A DNA stretch of 64,000 nucleotides from an uncultured beta proteobacterium (GTDB taxonomy: Bacteria > Pseudomonadota > Gammaproteobacteria > Burkholderiales > SG8-41), in assembly GCA_903889565.1 (NCBI GenBank), contig CAISYC010000023.1, positions 1 to 64,000 of the forward strand. Reading direction: 5' to 3'. This document shows positions 44,244 to 53,670 of this stretch, piece after piece. The notes below the pieces were generated by a model. That model saw only the letters and a list, made by a program, of their open reading frames with translations. It was not told the DNA's origin and did no database searches. The first letter of the stretch is position 1. Each line of letters begins with the position of its first letter. The position numbers were made by a program, and so were the translations under genes.

Positions 44244-45206
44244 ATGTTGCGGGTAAAAGTTGCCGGATGCGCGGCTGCTGCTGCGTTGATGGCATGCGTC
44301 TCGTATGGTGCGAGCGCGCAGGATCAGCCGTATCCGAATCGCTACATCCGTATCCTGACTTCCGAGGCCGGCAGCACCAACGACATCGTTGCCCGCATCA
44401 TTGCGCGCTATCTGCCGGAGAAACTCGGCCAGCCCGTGGTGGTAGAGAATCGCGGCGGACCCGCAGCCGATGTGGTCGCGCGCGCCGCCCCCGACGGCTA
44501 CACGATTTTGCTCTACGGTTCGTCGGTGTGGGTGTTGCCGTACTTTCGTCATATGAGTTACGACCCGCTGCGCGATCTGACTGCCGTGTCGTCGGCGTAC
44601 TCGCAGGCGATCATTCTGCTGGTGCACCCGTCGCTGCCGGTGAAATCGGTGAAAGATCTGATGGCGCTGGCGAAGGCGCGGCCGGGCCAGCTGCTGTATT
44701 CGGCTGGCACCACCGCGGCGACGCCGCATCTGGCGATGGAATTGTTCAAGTACATGAGCCATCTCGATCTGCTGCGCGTCAATTACAAAGGCACGGCGCC
44801 GGCGGTCAATGCGCTGATGGCAGGCGAAGTGCAGGTTATGTTTACCGGCGCCGGTTCGGTAATGCCGATGGTGAAGTCGGGGCGCATGCGCGCAATCGCG
44901 GTGGCGACCGCCGAGCGCAGTCCGCTGGTGCCGGGTCTGCCGACGGTGGCCGAGAGCGGACTGCCCGGATATGACTTCACTTCGGTGGTCGGAATTTTTG
45001 CGCCGGCGAAAACACCGGCGGCCACCGTCGAACTGCTGAGCCGGGAAATCTCGGCGATTCTCAAGCGCCCGGATATCGTCCAGATGCTGTTTGAGTCCGG
45101 TACCGCCGCGCTCGGCAGCACGCCGGATGAATTTGGCGCGCGTGTGCGCGCCGACATCGACCGCTGGCGCAAGATCATCAAGGACACGGGCATCCAGATC
45201 GAGTAG
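44244..45206 (+). CDS. TTT-family (Bug) solute receptor
   Basis: 320 residues; signal peptide MLRVKVAGCAAAAALMACVSYGASAQ, then YPNRYIRILTSEAGSTNDIVAR and VENRGGPAADVVARAAPDGYTI. GAGGAGATATC precedes the ATG. The EAGSTNDI loop resembles that of the receptor at 42143. The next gene, a TcuA-like dehydrogenase, begins 26 bases downstream, so this is probably a tricarboxylate-type uptake and oxidation pair. A weak palindrome with a TTCGAA centre at 44177-44191 could be an operator or a promoter element. Confidence 0.9.
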   Translation: MLRVKVAGCAAAAALMACVSYGASAQDQPYPNRYIRILTSEAGSTNDIVARIIARYLPEKLGQPVVVENRGGPAADVVARAAPDGYTILLYGSSVWVLPYFRHMSYDPLRDLTAVSSAYSQAIILLVHPSLPVKSVKDLMALAKARPGQLLYSAGTTAATPHLAMELFKYMSHLDLLRVNYKGTAPAVNALMAGEVQVMFTGAGSVMPMVKSGRMRAIAVATAERSPLVPGLPTVAESGLPGYDFTSVVGIFAPAKTPAATVELLSREISAILKRPDIVQMLFESGTAALGSTPDEFGARVRADIDRWRKIIKDTGIQIE

Positions 45207-45232
45207 CAGTTATTGGAGATTTTTAAGGGGCA

Positions 45233-46714
45233 ATGATGGCTGACGAAAGCATGAACTATGATGTGGTCGTGGTCGGCACGGGCAACGCGGCCTGCTGCGC
45301 GGCACTGGCGGCGGTCGAGGGCGGCGCGCGCGTCGGCATACTGGAAAAGGCGGCGAAGCGCGATCGCGGCGGCAACAGCGCGCTGACCGGGCACATCCGT
45401 TTCGTCTTCAACGGCCTCGAGGATCTGCGTCCGCTGGTGAAGAGCACCACCGAAGACGAATTGCGCCGCCTGCTCGAACGCCTGCCGCGCCGCACCGAAG
45501 CCGACATGTGGGACGAAGTGATGCGCGTGACCAACAACCAGTCCGATCAGGACCTGTTGCAGGTGCATGTCACCGAATCGCTGAAGACGGTGCACTGGAT
45601 GGCGGGCAAGGGCCACGACTGGGTGCCCGGCTCGCAGTGGAACGAAAACATTCTGAACCCCAACGGCGGCGGCTTCGGCCTGCAGCAGCGTCATTGCACG
45701 CTGCTCGAAAAAGCCGGCGCGCAGTTTCACTACGAAACCGCGGCGATCGATCTCGTTCGCGACGACAAGGGCCGCGTCACCGGCGTGCAGGCTTTGTCGC
45801 CGGCGGGACATGTGCGTTTCAATGCCAAAGCAGTAGTGCTCGCCTGCGGCAGCTTCGAGGCCAATCCGCAGATGCGCGCGCAATACCTCGGGCCGGGCTG
45901 GGACATGGTGCGTGTGCGCGGCGTGCCGTTCAACACCGGCGACGGTCTGCAGATGGCATTGAATATCGGTGCGATGCCGCACGGCAGCTGGAGTTCCTGC
46001 CACGCCTCGCCGCAGGACATCGATCTGCCGCCGTTCACCGTGCCCTCGGGCGTGATCCATGCAGAAAAGAACCGCTACATGCATCCGTATTCGATCATGG
46101 TCAACACCAACGGCGAACGTTTTGTCGACGAGGCCGACGATTTGCGCGGTAAAACATACGCGAAGATGGGGCGCGCGATTCTCACGCAGCCGGGCGGCGT
46201 CGCCTTCCAGATTCTCGACAAGAAGGCGCGCAACATGAATCTTTATCCGCCGAACTACGCCAAGGCGACCACCGCGAAGGCGGATACGCTGGAAAAACTC
46301 GCTGCCGAGCTCGATATCAACGTCGCCAATTTCGTCAGGACCATCCGCGAATTCAACGCCGCGGTGCCGGCCGACCTGCCCCCGTTTTCGACCAACGTGG
46401 TGGTGCTCGACGGCCGCAGCACGCGCGGATTGGCGATACCGAAGAGCAATTACACGGTGACCATCGACGAGCCGCCGTTCGAGGCCTTTCCGGTGCGTTG
46501 CGGCATGACGTTTACGTTCGGCGGCCTGAAGATCGATCCGAAGACCGCGCAGGTCCAGCATGTCGCCGGGCGCGCGATTCCCGGGCTGTATGCGGCGGGC
46601 GAAATGGTCGGCGGTCTGTGGGTCGGTAACTATGCGTCGGGTTCGGGCATGATGGCCGGCTCCACCTTCGGCCGGATTGCCGGCAGCCACGCAGCGGCAG
46701 CGATGAATAACTAA
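45233..46714 (+). CDS. tcuA: FAD-dependent tricarballylate dehydrogenase-like protein (TcuA type)
   Basis: 493 residues of the fumarate reductase/flavocytochrome c flavoprotein family, closest in pattern to TcuA, which oxidises tricarballylate to cis-aconitate. The Rossmann motif VVVGTGNAACCAALAA opens the protein, LEKAAKRDRGGNS binds FAD, and the C-terminal AAGEMVGGLWVGNYASGSG completes the FAD site. ATG 45233 has AAGGGG upstream. The TcuB electron acceptor is not in the window. Substrate identity is inferred from family and from the upstream receptor; related steroid dehydrogenases have the same fold. Confidence 0.8.
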   Translation: MMADESMNYDVVVVGTGNAACCAALAAVEGGARVGILEKAAKRDRGGNSALTGHIRFVFNGLEDLRPLVKSTTEDELRRLLERLPRRTEADMWDEVMRVTNNQSDQDLLQVHVTESLKTVHWMAGKGHDWVPGSQWNENILNPNGGGFGLQQRHCTLLEKAGAQFHYETAAIDLVRDDKGRVTGVQALSPAGHVRFNAKAVVLACGSFEANPQMRAQYLGPGWDMVRVRGVPFNTGDGLQMALNIGAMPHGSWSSCHASPQDIDLPPFTVPSGVIHAEKNRYMHPYSIMVNTNGERFVDEADDLRGKTYAKMGRAILTQPGGVAFQILDKKARNMNLYPPNYAKATTAKADTLEKLAAELDINVANFVRTIREFNAAVPADLPPFSTNVVVLDGRSTRGLAIPKSNYTVTIDEPPFEAFPVRCGMTFTFGGLKIDPKTAQVQHVAGRAIPGLYAAGEMVGGLWVGNYASGSGMMAGSTFGRIAGSHAAAAMNN

Positions 46715-46842
46715 CGTCGGTGCCGCGCGATGCCGCCGACGATTGTTGTCGCGCGTTGTGCGCAGGTCTAACATCGGCCTTGCAAGGACCGGCGACATCG
46801 GGGCCGCTTCAACGGTATGCATGCTGCACAACGCGGGATCAG

Positions 46843-48957
46843 ATGAAACATACAGTATTGGCCCTGCTCGCGGCGGCGTTTTGTGGCGGCGCGGTTTACG
46901 GCGCGGACGGGCCGGCCGCGGCCGGCTGGTTCAGAAGCGGCGCGGATAATCAATCGACCAAGTTCTCGCCGCTCAAGCAGATCAACGACACAAACGTCAA
47001 CGGCCTGGTGCAGGCCTGGGCATTTCACTCCGGATTTGTCTCGAAATTTCCGGAGACCGTGCAAACCAATCCGGTGTTCACCGGCAAACAAATTATCACG
47101 ACTGCGCTGGACGCCACCGTCATTGCGCTCGATCCCGCCAGCGGTGCCTTGCTGTGGAGATCCGCGGTGCCGCAACCGGCGGCCAAAAGGGGCCTGACCT
47201 ACTTCAAGGGCAACATCTACGTGCCGAGCGGCCGCGGTGTCCATGTTCTGGATGCCGCGACCGGAAATCCGGCCACCGGCCGCGGTCGCGCGGGGGTTTA
47301 CGGCGACGGCGCTTCCTTCCTGCCGCCGGTGGTGACCGATGCGGCGGTCGTCGTTGCCGATTTCCGCGGCATCGTCTCGGCTTGGAAGGCGGGCGACGGC
47401 ATGCTGCTGTGGCAGACCGATTTTTTCAAGGACGGGATACTCGCCCGCCTCTGGTCCGGCTTTTCCTATGACGAAAAATACGGATTGCTGTTCGCCGTGA
47501 CCTCCGACACCGGACGCGCGCTCGGCGAACCCAACGCCAAAAGCGGCAATGCAAACAGCATTGTCGCGCTCGACTTCAAGACCGGCAAACAGCGCTGGCG
47601 ATTCCAGGAAATCGAAAACGATCTATGGGATCTCGACATGGTCGGGCCGCCGATCGTCACCCGCGTCGAACATGCAGGCGTGATGCGCGACGTCGTCGTC
47701 GCGGTTTCCAAATCCGGCAATGTGATCGTGCTCGACCGCGCCAGCGGCAAGCCGCTGGACGAACCGGAATACCGGATCGTCAATGGGCAGCGCCGCATCG
47801 TGATCTCCAAGCCAGCCCCGTTTTCATCCAACGTGTTCACACCGGATACCGACGTGACGAACCTCACGGACGGCAAGCACGATTACGTAATGCACAAAAT
47901 CAGGCATGCGCGATTCGATCAGTATGCGCCGGTGACGATTACCCATCCGGTGGTGCAGTTCGGTCTGCACGGCGGCGCGGAGTGGCCGGGCGCGGCGGTC
48001 GATCCGGACAGCCACACCCTGATCGTGACGTCCAACCGCTATCCATGGATCATCCGCGCCGATCTCGTCAACAACAGCACGGTCGATATCGGTGCCGTGA
48101 TGGCCAAAAACGCCGTGTATGCGGACAAGTGCCGGATCTGTCATCAGGCCGATCTCGCCGGAGCGGCCGAAGATGCGCTGACCGGCGACCGCTACGTGCC
48201 GCCGCTGATCGGATCGAGCAAACTCAAAACCCGCGATGAATTCAGTGCGCTCGACGCTTTCGCGCTGGCGCACACATACGCGGCGCGCGAACCGCCTCTC
48301 GAGGCGGCCTACCAATCCGATCTGCGGTTGCCCGCGCGCACGCTCAAACGCATCGATCAATGGGCGCAGGCGGGGTTGCTGCATCGTTTGACGCTCGGTG
48401 CGTACCAGCAGCTGTTCTACGCGCCGCTGCTGAAGCCCGGCATTTCCGCCGACGATTTGAAAAATGTCTACGACGCGATTACCGCCGTCGATAACGCAAT
48501 CGAGCGCGGCGCCGGCATGACGATCAAGACGTATTTTCAGTTGCTGCTGGATCCGGACGGCTTGCCGGGCTCCAATCCGCCCTGGGGCCTGATCAGTGCG
48601 ATCGATCTGGACAGCGGCCGGCTCAAATGGCGCACGCCGTTCGGCGAGGTCGAGGATCCGGCCACCGGCAAGCGCTACGCCGGCGACCGCAATTTCGGCG
48701 GCGCCCTCGCGACCGCCGGCGGGCTGACCTTTGCCAACGGCACGAGCGACGAATATGCGCGGGCGTTTGAATTGAAATCCGGACGCGAATTATGGAAGGC
48801 CAGGCTGCCGGCCGCGGGATCGGCGCCGCCGATGACCTATGTCTACGGCAATTGCCAGTATGTGCTGTTCACCGCGAGCGGCGGCAAATTCGTCGGCTTC
48901 CGGGGGCGTTCGGACGCCACGGTTGCCTACCGCCTGGGCAGTTGCGCAGCACCGTAG
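46843..48957 (+). CDS. PQQ-type quinoprotein dehydrogenase with internal heme c site
   Basis: 704 residues. Signal peptide (MKHTVLALLAAAFCGGAVYGA), then the quinoprotein propeller signature WFRSGADNQSTKFSPLKQIN and repeated W-motifs (ALDPASGALLWRS, ALDFKTGKQRWRF, AIDLDSGRLKWRT, AFELKSGRELWKA). A heme-binding CRICH (Cys430-His434) lies in the middle, so a cytochrome c domain of about 130 residues is inserted between propeller blades, not at the C-terminus as in most quinohemoproteins. ATG 46843 starts the signal peptide directly. It should oxidise an alcohol or aldehyde in the periplasm and pass electrons through the heme. Confidence 0.85.
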   Translation: MKHTVLALLAAAFCGGAVYGADGPAAAGWFRSGADNQSTKFSPLKQINDTNVNGLVQAWAFHSGFVSKFPETVQTNPVFTGKQIITTALDATVIALDPASGALLWRSAVPQPAAKRGLTYFKGNIYVPSGRGVHVLDAATGNPATGRGRAGVYGDGASFLPPVVTDAAVVVADFRGIVSAWKAGDGMLLWQTDFFKDGILARLWSGFSYDEKYGLLFAVTSDTGRALGEPNAKSGNANSIVALDFKTGKQRWRFQEIENDLWDLDMVGPPIVTRVEHAGVMRDVVVAVSKSGNVIVLDRASGKPLDEPEYRIVNGQRRIVISKPAPFSSNVFTPDTDVTNLTDGKHDYVMHKIRHARFDQYAPVTITHPVVQFGLHGGAEWPGAAVDPDSHTLIVTSNRYPWIIRADLVNNSTVDIGAVMAKNAVYADKCRICHQADLAGAAEDALTGDRYVPPLIGSSKLKTRDEFSALDAFALAHTYAAREPPLEAAYQSDLRLPARTLKRIDQWAQAGLLHRLTLGAYQQLFYAPLLKPGISADDLKNVYDAITAVDNAIERGAGMTIKTYFQLLLDPDGLPGSNPPWGLISAIDLDSGRLKWRTPFGEVEDPATGKRYAGDRNFGGALATAGGLTFANGTSDEYARAFELKSGRELWKARLPAAGSAPPMTYVYGNCQYVLFTASGGKFVGFRGRSDATVAYRLGSCAAP

Positions 48958-49069
48958 CTGCCGCGCGCGGCATGGCGATTTTGCCGTGGACTATAATCGA
49001 TCCGTTCAGTCGCGCTCGCCGGCGCGGGCTGCTGCCGTAATTCCCTGAGCTTAGTTGGAAAGCCGACCG

Positions 49070-49786
49070 ATGCTGTTATGTCCGATCTCCCGCCGTGATT
49101 TGCTGAGCTTCCTGCCCCGTGGCGGCGAGGTCGGCGAGATCGGTGTCGCCAAGGGCGAATTTTCGCAGGAGATCCTCGCTTCCGTGCAGCCGCGCTGTCT
49201 GCATCTGATCGATCCCTGGGAACATCAGGATGTCGCCGACTATGCGAACGACAACAACAACGTGCCGGATGCGGAGCAGGAGTCGCGTTTCGAGTCGGTG
49301 TCGAAACGCTTTCACGACGAGATCAAGGGCGGGACGGTGCGCCTGTATCGCGACTATTCGGAAGATGCCGCGATATTTTTTGCCGACGGCCAGTTCGACT
49401 GGGTATACATCGACGGCATGCATACGGCAGAGGCGGCGTATCGAGACATCGGTCTTTACCGGCACAAGGTCCGCGCGGACGGCTTCATCGTCGGTCACGA
49501 CTACACCAATCACCAGCAGGCGAGGGCGTGGAATTTCGGCGTTGTCGAGGCGGTCAATCGCAGCGTGATCGAATTCGGCTTTGAATTTGTCGCGCTGACG
49601 ATGGAAGCCTTTCCGACCTATGTGCTGGCAAAAAATCCCGCCGCGCCGGCGGTGCAGAAACTGCAACAGGATTTGATCGCAAACGTGCCCTTCGTCGTCG
49701 AAATCAGGGACTTTCCGCAGCAGCACCGCTTCGAGCACAAAACGGTCTGGTGCGGCGACCGCCTGCTGCCTTATGCCTCGTTCTAG
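49070..49786 (+). CDS. Class I SAM-dependent methyltransferase (Methyltransf_24 type)
   Basis: 238 residues. The SAM motif GEVGEIGVAKGEFSQEILA, then LHLIDPWE, the FDWVYIDGMHTAEAAYRDI stretch and DGFIVGHDYT match the Methyltransf_24 family, often found near glycan and glycosyltransferase genes. ATG 49070 is chosen; a TTG at 49055 is possible. Substrate unknown. Converges with the TPR/glycosyltransferase-like gene. Confidence 0.82.
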   Translation: MLLCPISRRDLLSFLPRGGEVGEIGVAKGEFSQEILASVQPRCLHLIDPWEHQDVADYANDNNNVPDAEQESRFESVSKRFHDEIKGGTVRLYRDYSEDAAIFFADGQFDWVYIDGMHTAEAAYRDIGLYRHKVRADGFIVGHDYTNHQQARAWNFGVVEAVNRSVIEFGFEFVALTMEAFPTYVLAKNPAAPAVQKLQQDLIANVPFVVEIRDFPQQHRFEHKTVWCGDRLLPYASF

Positions 49787-49819
49787 CCGGCTTGCAGCGA
49801 TACCGCGGAAACGCGCGGT

Positions 49820-51133
49820 TCAGGTCTGCTGATAGCGCCGGAAGCGGCTGTCTTCGAGCTTGAAGTCGTAGGCGTGGCCGATGTGCCAGATCGCAGCATC
49901 GTCCTGCGCGATGCGGCCGACCGCCGGCCGGCGGTCGTAGCGCTCCATCATTTTGAGCACGCAATGCAGGGCAATCTGGTCGAGATGCCAGAACCATTCG
50001 CCGCGCGCCGAAAAGTGGCCGACGAAATTGCCGACCGCCGCAAAGTAACGGCGGGCCATCGCGGTCGGATTGGCGACGATGATGTTGGCGACGATGTCCA
50101 GCCACGGCGAATCGGGCGGTTCGCGCTCGATCAGTCCGATGTCATAACCCTCGCGCAATGCGGTCAGCATGCCGTCGAGCGGCGCTTCGAACACCGTGTC
50201 GATGTCGAAGCAGGCGATGGTCGTCCGGTAGCGATCGAGCAGGCGGTTGATGTGGAACAGGCGCGCGCAGCTGTAAAACGTTTTGCGCCGGTTGTCGTCC
50301 GTCGCCAGCGTCGGCGGTGACGCCTCGGTGGTGACGGCGACGCGGCCGCCGAGTGCATGATTCACGGTCAAACCATCGACGAAGCCTTGAATATCCGCGT
50401 CGGGGTCGAGTATGTGCAGGTGCAGACGCTTGTCCCGCGCGGCGTTTTGCGCGAACGAGTTGATGAAGCTGGCGCCGTATTTGCGCAGATAGCGCGCGTC
50501 GCAAAAGGTCGTCACCACCGGGTCCGGCAACGGCAGTGACATCGCGGCAGCCGGCGCAGTGTCGGCGGCGGGCCGGATTTTTTCCCACAGTTCCCGGCGG
50601 TAGTCGATCAGCCGGCAGTGCACGAAGGACGGCAGCAGGCGCTCGGCGGCAGCAAAGTGCCGCATCGCTTCTTCGTAATCTCCCAGCTGCGAGTAGATGC
50701 AGCCGAGCCGTGCTTCGACGAGATGCGACCCCGGCATCAGTTTTTCCGCTTCGCGCGTGCGCAGTAACGCCGCATCGTATCGGCGCAGGCTGTGCAGCGC
50801 GGTGGCCAGCGCAAGATGCGCCTCGGCAAAGCCTGGAAAGCCCGCTACCGCCTGCCCGGCGTATTTCAGCGCGTCGTCGAGCCTGCGCAGCCGCCACAGG
50901 CAGCCCGAAAGCGCAATCAGCGACCACGGGTTGATTTCGATGCCGACCGAATGTTCGAGCAGGCGCGCCGCGTCCTCGAACCGCTTGTCCTTCTCGGCAA
51001 GCAGTCCCATCAGCATCAGCGCCGGCGCATGATCGGCATCGGCCGCCAGCAACTGCTCGCAGATTGCGACGACTTCCGCCGTGCGCCCTGCATTGAAGGC
51101 GTCGAACGCGGTATCGACGGCGGATTTCGCCAT
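49820..51133 (-). CDS. TPR protein with glycosyltransferase-like C-terminal domain
   Basis: 437 residues. The N-terminal 210 show tetratricopeptide-like repeats (AFNAGRTAEVVAICEQLLAADADHA, YEEAMRHFAAAERLLP). The C-terminal 220 (VVTTFCDARYLRKYGASFINSFA, LHLHILDPDADI, IACFDIDTVFEAPLDGML) resemble nucleotide-sugar transferases of family 8 type with a DxD-like FDID. ATG 51133 replaces the longer open frame from 51247. It lies 22 bases downstream of the ClpX-like gene on the same strand. The combination is unusual; the glycosyltransferase assignment rests on pattern only. Confidence 0.65.
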   Translation of the reverse strand: MAKSAVDTAFDAFNAGRTAEVVAICEQLLAADADHAPALMLMGLLAEKDKRFEDAARLLEHSVGIEINPWSLIALSGCLWRLRRLDDALKYAGQAVAGFPGFAEAHLALATALHSLRRYDAALLRTREAEKLMPGSHLVEARLGCIYSQLGDYEEAMRHFAAAERLLPSFVHCRLIDYRRELWEKIRPAADTAPAAAMSLPLPDPVVTTFCDARYLRKYGASFINSFAQNAARDKRLHLHILDPDADIQGFVDGLTVNHALGGRVAVTTEASPPTLATDDNRRKTFYSCARLFHINRLLDRYRTTIACFDIDTVFEAPLDGMLTALREGYDIGLIEREPPDSPWLDIVANIIVANPTAMARRYFAAVGNFVGHFSARGEWFWHLDQIALHCVLKMMERYDRRPAVGRIAQDDAAIWHIGHAYDFKLEDSRFRRYQQT

Positions 51134-51155
51134 GGCGATGGTGCGGCGGCTGCGT

Positions 51156-52166
51156 TCAGCCGGCGCGCGGTCCGCGCGTATAAACCGGCGTGCTGAACAG
51201 CGAGGCGATGTCGACGCGGCGGATCTCGTTGTCGTCGGGTACCGCAAAGAGCACCGGATTGATCATTTCCTCGAAGATGCCGCGCAGGCTGCGCGCGCCG
51301 GTGTGGTATTCGATCGCGATGTCGGCGATCTGGCCGAACACCTTGGTTTCGATGTTGAGCTCGACGCCCTCGTTGCGGAAGATTTCGCGGAACTGGTTGT
51401 AAATCGAATTCTTCGGCTCGGTCAGAATGCGCACCAGCATCTTCTTTTCGAGTTCCTGGAAGCGCGCGATGATCGGCAGGCGGCCGGTGAATTCCGGAAT
51501 CAGGCCGAACTGGAAGAGGTCGGTCGGCTTCACGCGCGTGTTGAGCCGTTCGAGCACGCCGGCGTCGTCGGCGGCGGTGGTCGAGAGGTAGCCGTAGCCG
51601 TGTGTCTTCGCCATGATGTCCTCGATGCCGACGAAGGCGCCGCCGCAGATGAACAGCATGTTGGTGGTATCGACGAAGCGGCCGTCGCCGATCTTGACCG
51701 GCGCGCCTTCCATGATTTTCAGCAGCGCATGCTGCACCGATTCGCCCGAGGTGGCGCGCGGCTGGTCGGGCTGCGCTTTGAGCTTGTCGATTTCGTCGAT
51801 GAAGACGATGCCCTGCTGCGCGCGGTTGATGTTGCCCTCCGCCTTTTCGAGCAGGCGCTGCAGGATGGCTTCGATTTCGTCGTTGACGAAACGCGTCTGC
51901 GCCAGCGAGGTGGCATTGGCGGTGACGAAGGGCACGCCCAGCACGCGCGAGAGTGTTTCGCACATCAGGGTCTTGCCCGACCCGGAAGGACCGATCAGCA
52001 GCACGTTGCTCTTGGCGATCTCGACGCCGTCCTGCTCTGTTTTGGCGATCTTGCGGTAATGCGAATAGACCGCGACGGCGAGTATTTTTTTCGCTTCTTC
52101 CTGGCCGATCACGTACTGATCGAGATATTTGACGATGAAGCTCGGTTTGACGCGTTTGTCGAGCAC
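51156..52166 (-). CDS. Divergent ClpX-like AAA+ ATPase without zinc domain
   Basis: 336 residues. The AAA+ core is clear: GPSGSGKT (Walker A, 59-66), IVFIDEIDK (Walker B, 120-128), [12 protein letters not shown] and GARSLRG (sensor 2). Compared with true ClpX it lacks the N-terminal zinc-binding domain, has RFVN (92-95) where the GYVG pore loop should be, and has GYG where the IGF loop that docks on ClpP should be, in a shortened segment. It therefore probably acts without ClpP, with altered substrate grip. No clpP adjoins it. It is followed by the TPR/glycosyltransferase-like gene. Confidence 0.85.
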   Translation of the reverse strand: MLDKRVKPSFIVKYLDQYVIGQEEAKKILAVAVYSHYRKIAKTEQDGVEIAKSNVLLIGPSGSGKTLMCETLSRVLGVPFVTANATSLAQTRFVNDEIEAILQRLLEKAEGNINRAQQGIVFIDEIDKLKAQPDQPRATSGESVQHALLKIMEGAPVKIGDGRFVDTTNMLFICGGAFVGIEDIMAKTHGYGYLSTTAADDAGVLERLNTRVKPTDLFQFGLIPEFTGRLPIIARFQELEKKMLVRILTEPKNSIYNQFREIFRNEGVELNIETKVFGQIADIAIEYHTGARSLRGIFEEMINPVLFAVPDDNEIRRVDIASLFSTPVYTRGPRAG

Positions 52167-52235
52167 GCTGGATTCCCGCTGGTGATGTGGAGCGGCGCTG
52201 CGCCGCCGATGCCGAAGATACGCCCTCGACGCGCC

Positions 52236-52262
52236 AAAAAAAAGCCCCTTGCGGGGCTTTTT
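52236..52262 (-). terminator. Rho-independent terminator
   Basis: Arms AAAGCCCC and GGGGCTTT (52241-52248, 52253-52260) around a TTGC loop, with an A-run at 52236-52243 that gives the T-run on the minus strand. It ends the transcript of the DUF6152-like gene (52283-52720) and lies upstream of the ClpX-like start. Confidence 0.8.
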
Positions 52263-52282
52263 GTCCGAAAACGGGCTGCCGC

Positions 52283-52720
52283 CTATTTGGCGGGTTCTTC
52301 CTCCAGATTCGCGCGTTCCTGCTCGCGGATGTTGGCGGTGTAGAACTTGCCGGTGTCGAGGATGGTGATCTTCTTCAGCGCGCCGCCCTTGCTGCCGTCG
52401 CGCATCGGGCTCATGTCGACCGTGACCTTGTCGCCGGGTTTGACCGCGTTGCGGCTCCAGCCGCCGGCGCGGACCAGGTTGCCGGGACTGGTCATTTCAA
52501 GCAGCCACACGGTTGGCGCGTCGCCAGGCTTGATTACGCCTTCGACGAAAATCGCCACGTGCGGATTGGTCCAGTGCACTTCCTTGACCGTGCCGTTGAT
52601 GGTCAGCGTGACGGCATGGTCGAACATGGTGGTAGAGTGATGCGCGGCGACCGGCCAGGCAGCCGCTGCCAGCGCAAGCACGGCGGCCGCGGTGAGGGTT
52701 CTCTTGATTGCTGATTGCAT
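52283..52720 (-). CDS. DUF6152-like secreted protein
   Basis: 145 residues with a signal peptide (TLTAAAVLALAAAAWPVAAHH) and a beta-strand rich body (FDHAVTLTINGTVKEVHWTNPHVAIFVE) matching the DUF6152 pattern. Function not known; homologues are often found beside PQQ-type or lipid genes. ATG 52720 with AGGAG upstream. Last gene of the minus-strand set 55352-52283, terminated at 52236. Confidence 0.7.
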   Translation of the reverse strand: MQSAIKRTLTAAAVLALAAAAWPVAAHHSTTMFDHAVTLTINGTVKEVHWTNPHVAIFVEGVIKPGDAPTVWLLEMTSPGNLVRAGGWSRNAVKPGDKVTVDMSPMRDGSKGGALKKITILDTGKFYTANIREQERANLEEEPAK

Positions 52721-52736
52721 GATGGCTCCTGTTGCG

Positions 52737-53564
52737 TTATTGCGGTGCGATGCGGTTGCCGCCGACGCCGAGCGGTATCGGCACGAACACGTGATTGCCG
52801 CGCTCGTCTATTTTCGAGGCGAAGCCGCCGTCGAGACAAGTGCCTTCGACGATGTCGAATTTGCGCGCGCGCTGGCGGAAGAATTCGCGCGTGGTCTTCC
52901 ACGGTTTGGTCAGGATTTTCGGCGCATCGACCGTCAGCTCGACATGCAGGCGGTTCGGGTCCTTCAGGTAGATGCGCTCGACCACGTGCATGTCGCCGTT
53001 GTTCGGCACGCCGGCGGCTTCGCTGATCGCGACCAGCGCCTCCGGAATGATGCCGACGGTATCGACCACCAGCGTGTCGCCCTCCCAGTGGCCGATCGAA
53101 TGGCCGTGGTAGGTCGGATCCGGATCCTCCGGGTGACCGCGGCCGTCGGTATAGATGCGGCGCAGGCGGTTGCCGTCGGATTCGCCGAGCATGGTGACGC
53201 GCCCCGGCGTGAAGAGGATCTCCATTGCGTTGTGCGTGATCAGCATCCACGACGGATGCGCCTCCGGCAGGCAGTTCACGAACAAGGGTGGCGGACGCCC
53301 GGCCTTTTCCTCTGCGAGCTGGAACTTGATCAGGTCCATCGCCTTGTCGTTGTACGGCGGCATGTTGGTTTTGGCCTGGCGGTCCTGATCCGAAATATTC
53401 GGATTCCACACGCCGCTCCAGTCGGGCAGTTTGCCGAGATCGGCGTAATCCTTGGGCGTCGGCGCCGGATTGATGAGCGGTTTTTCCGCCGCGACCGCGG
53501 ACTGCAGCGACAGCGCCGCGCAGGCGAGCAGCGCGGCGACGATGAGGCGTAATCGTAACTGCAT
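52737..53564 (-). CDS. Secreted conserved hypothetical protein
   Basis: 275 residues with signal peptide (RLRLIVAALLACAALSLQSAVAA). Body motifs include LPDWSGVWNP and GHSIGHWEGDTLVVDTVGI, found in a large family of secreted proteins of unknown function in soil proteobacteria. ATG 53564 with AAGGGA upstream; the frame is open to 53594. It lies 16 bases upstream of the DUF6152-like gene. Confidence 0.72.
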   Translation of the reverse strand: MQLRLRLIVAALLACAALSLQSAVAAEKPLINPAPTPKDYADLGKLPDWSGVWNPNISDQDRQAKTNMPPYNDKAMDLIKFQLAEEKAGRPPPLFVNCLPEAHPSWMLITHNAMEILFTPGRVTMLGESDGNRLRRIYTDGRGHPEDPDPTYHGHSIGHWEGDTLVVDTVGIIPEALVAISEAAGVPNNGDMHVVERIYLKDPNRLHVELTVDAPKILTKPWKTTREFFRQRARKFDIVEGTCLDGGFASKIDERGNHVFVPIPLGVGGNRIAPQ

Positions 53565-53670
53565 AGGTTTTCCCTTGATGACGACGAACTTCACGCCGGA
53601 GCGGCGCGCCGAAAAAGATACACCTCGCCCCGCGCGAAGTCCATTCGTCGCGGCGCTGCCGCCGGCACGC

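Noticed and set aside
44783-46831. 682-residue open frame on the minus strand
   Set aside because: Shadow of the receptor and TcuA-like genes; composition is histidine/arginine-rich with no domain.
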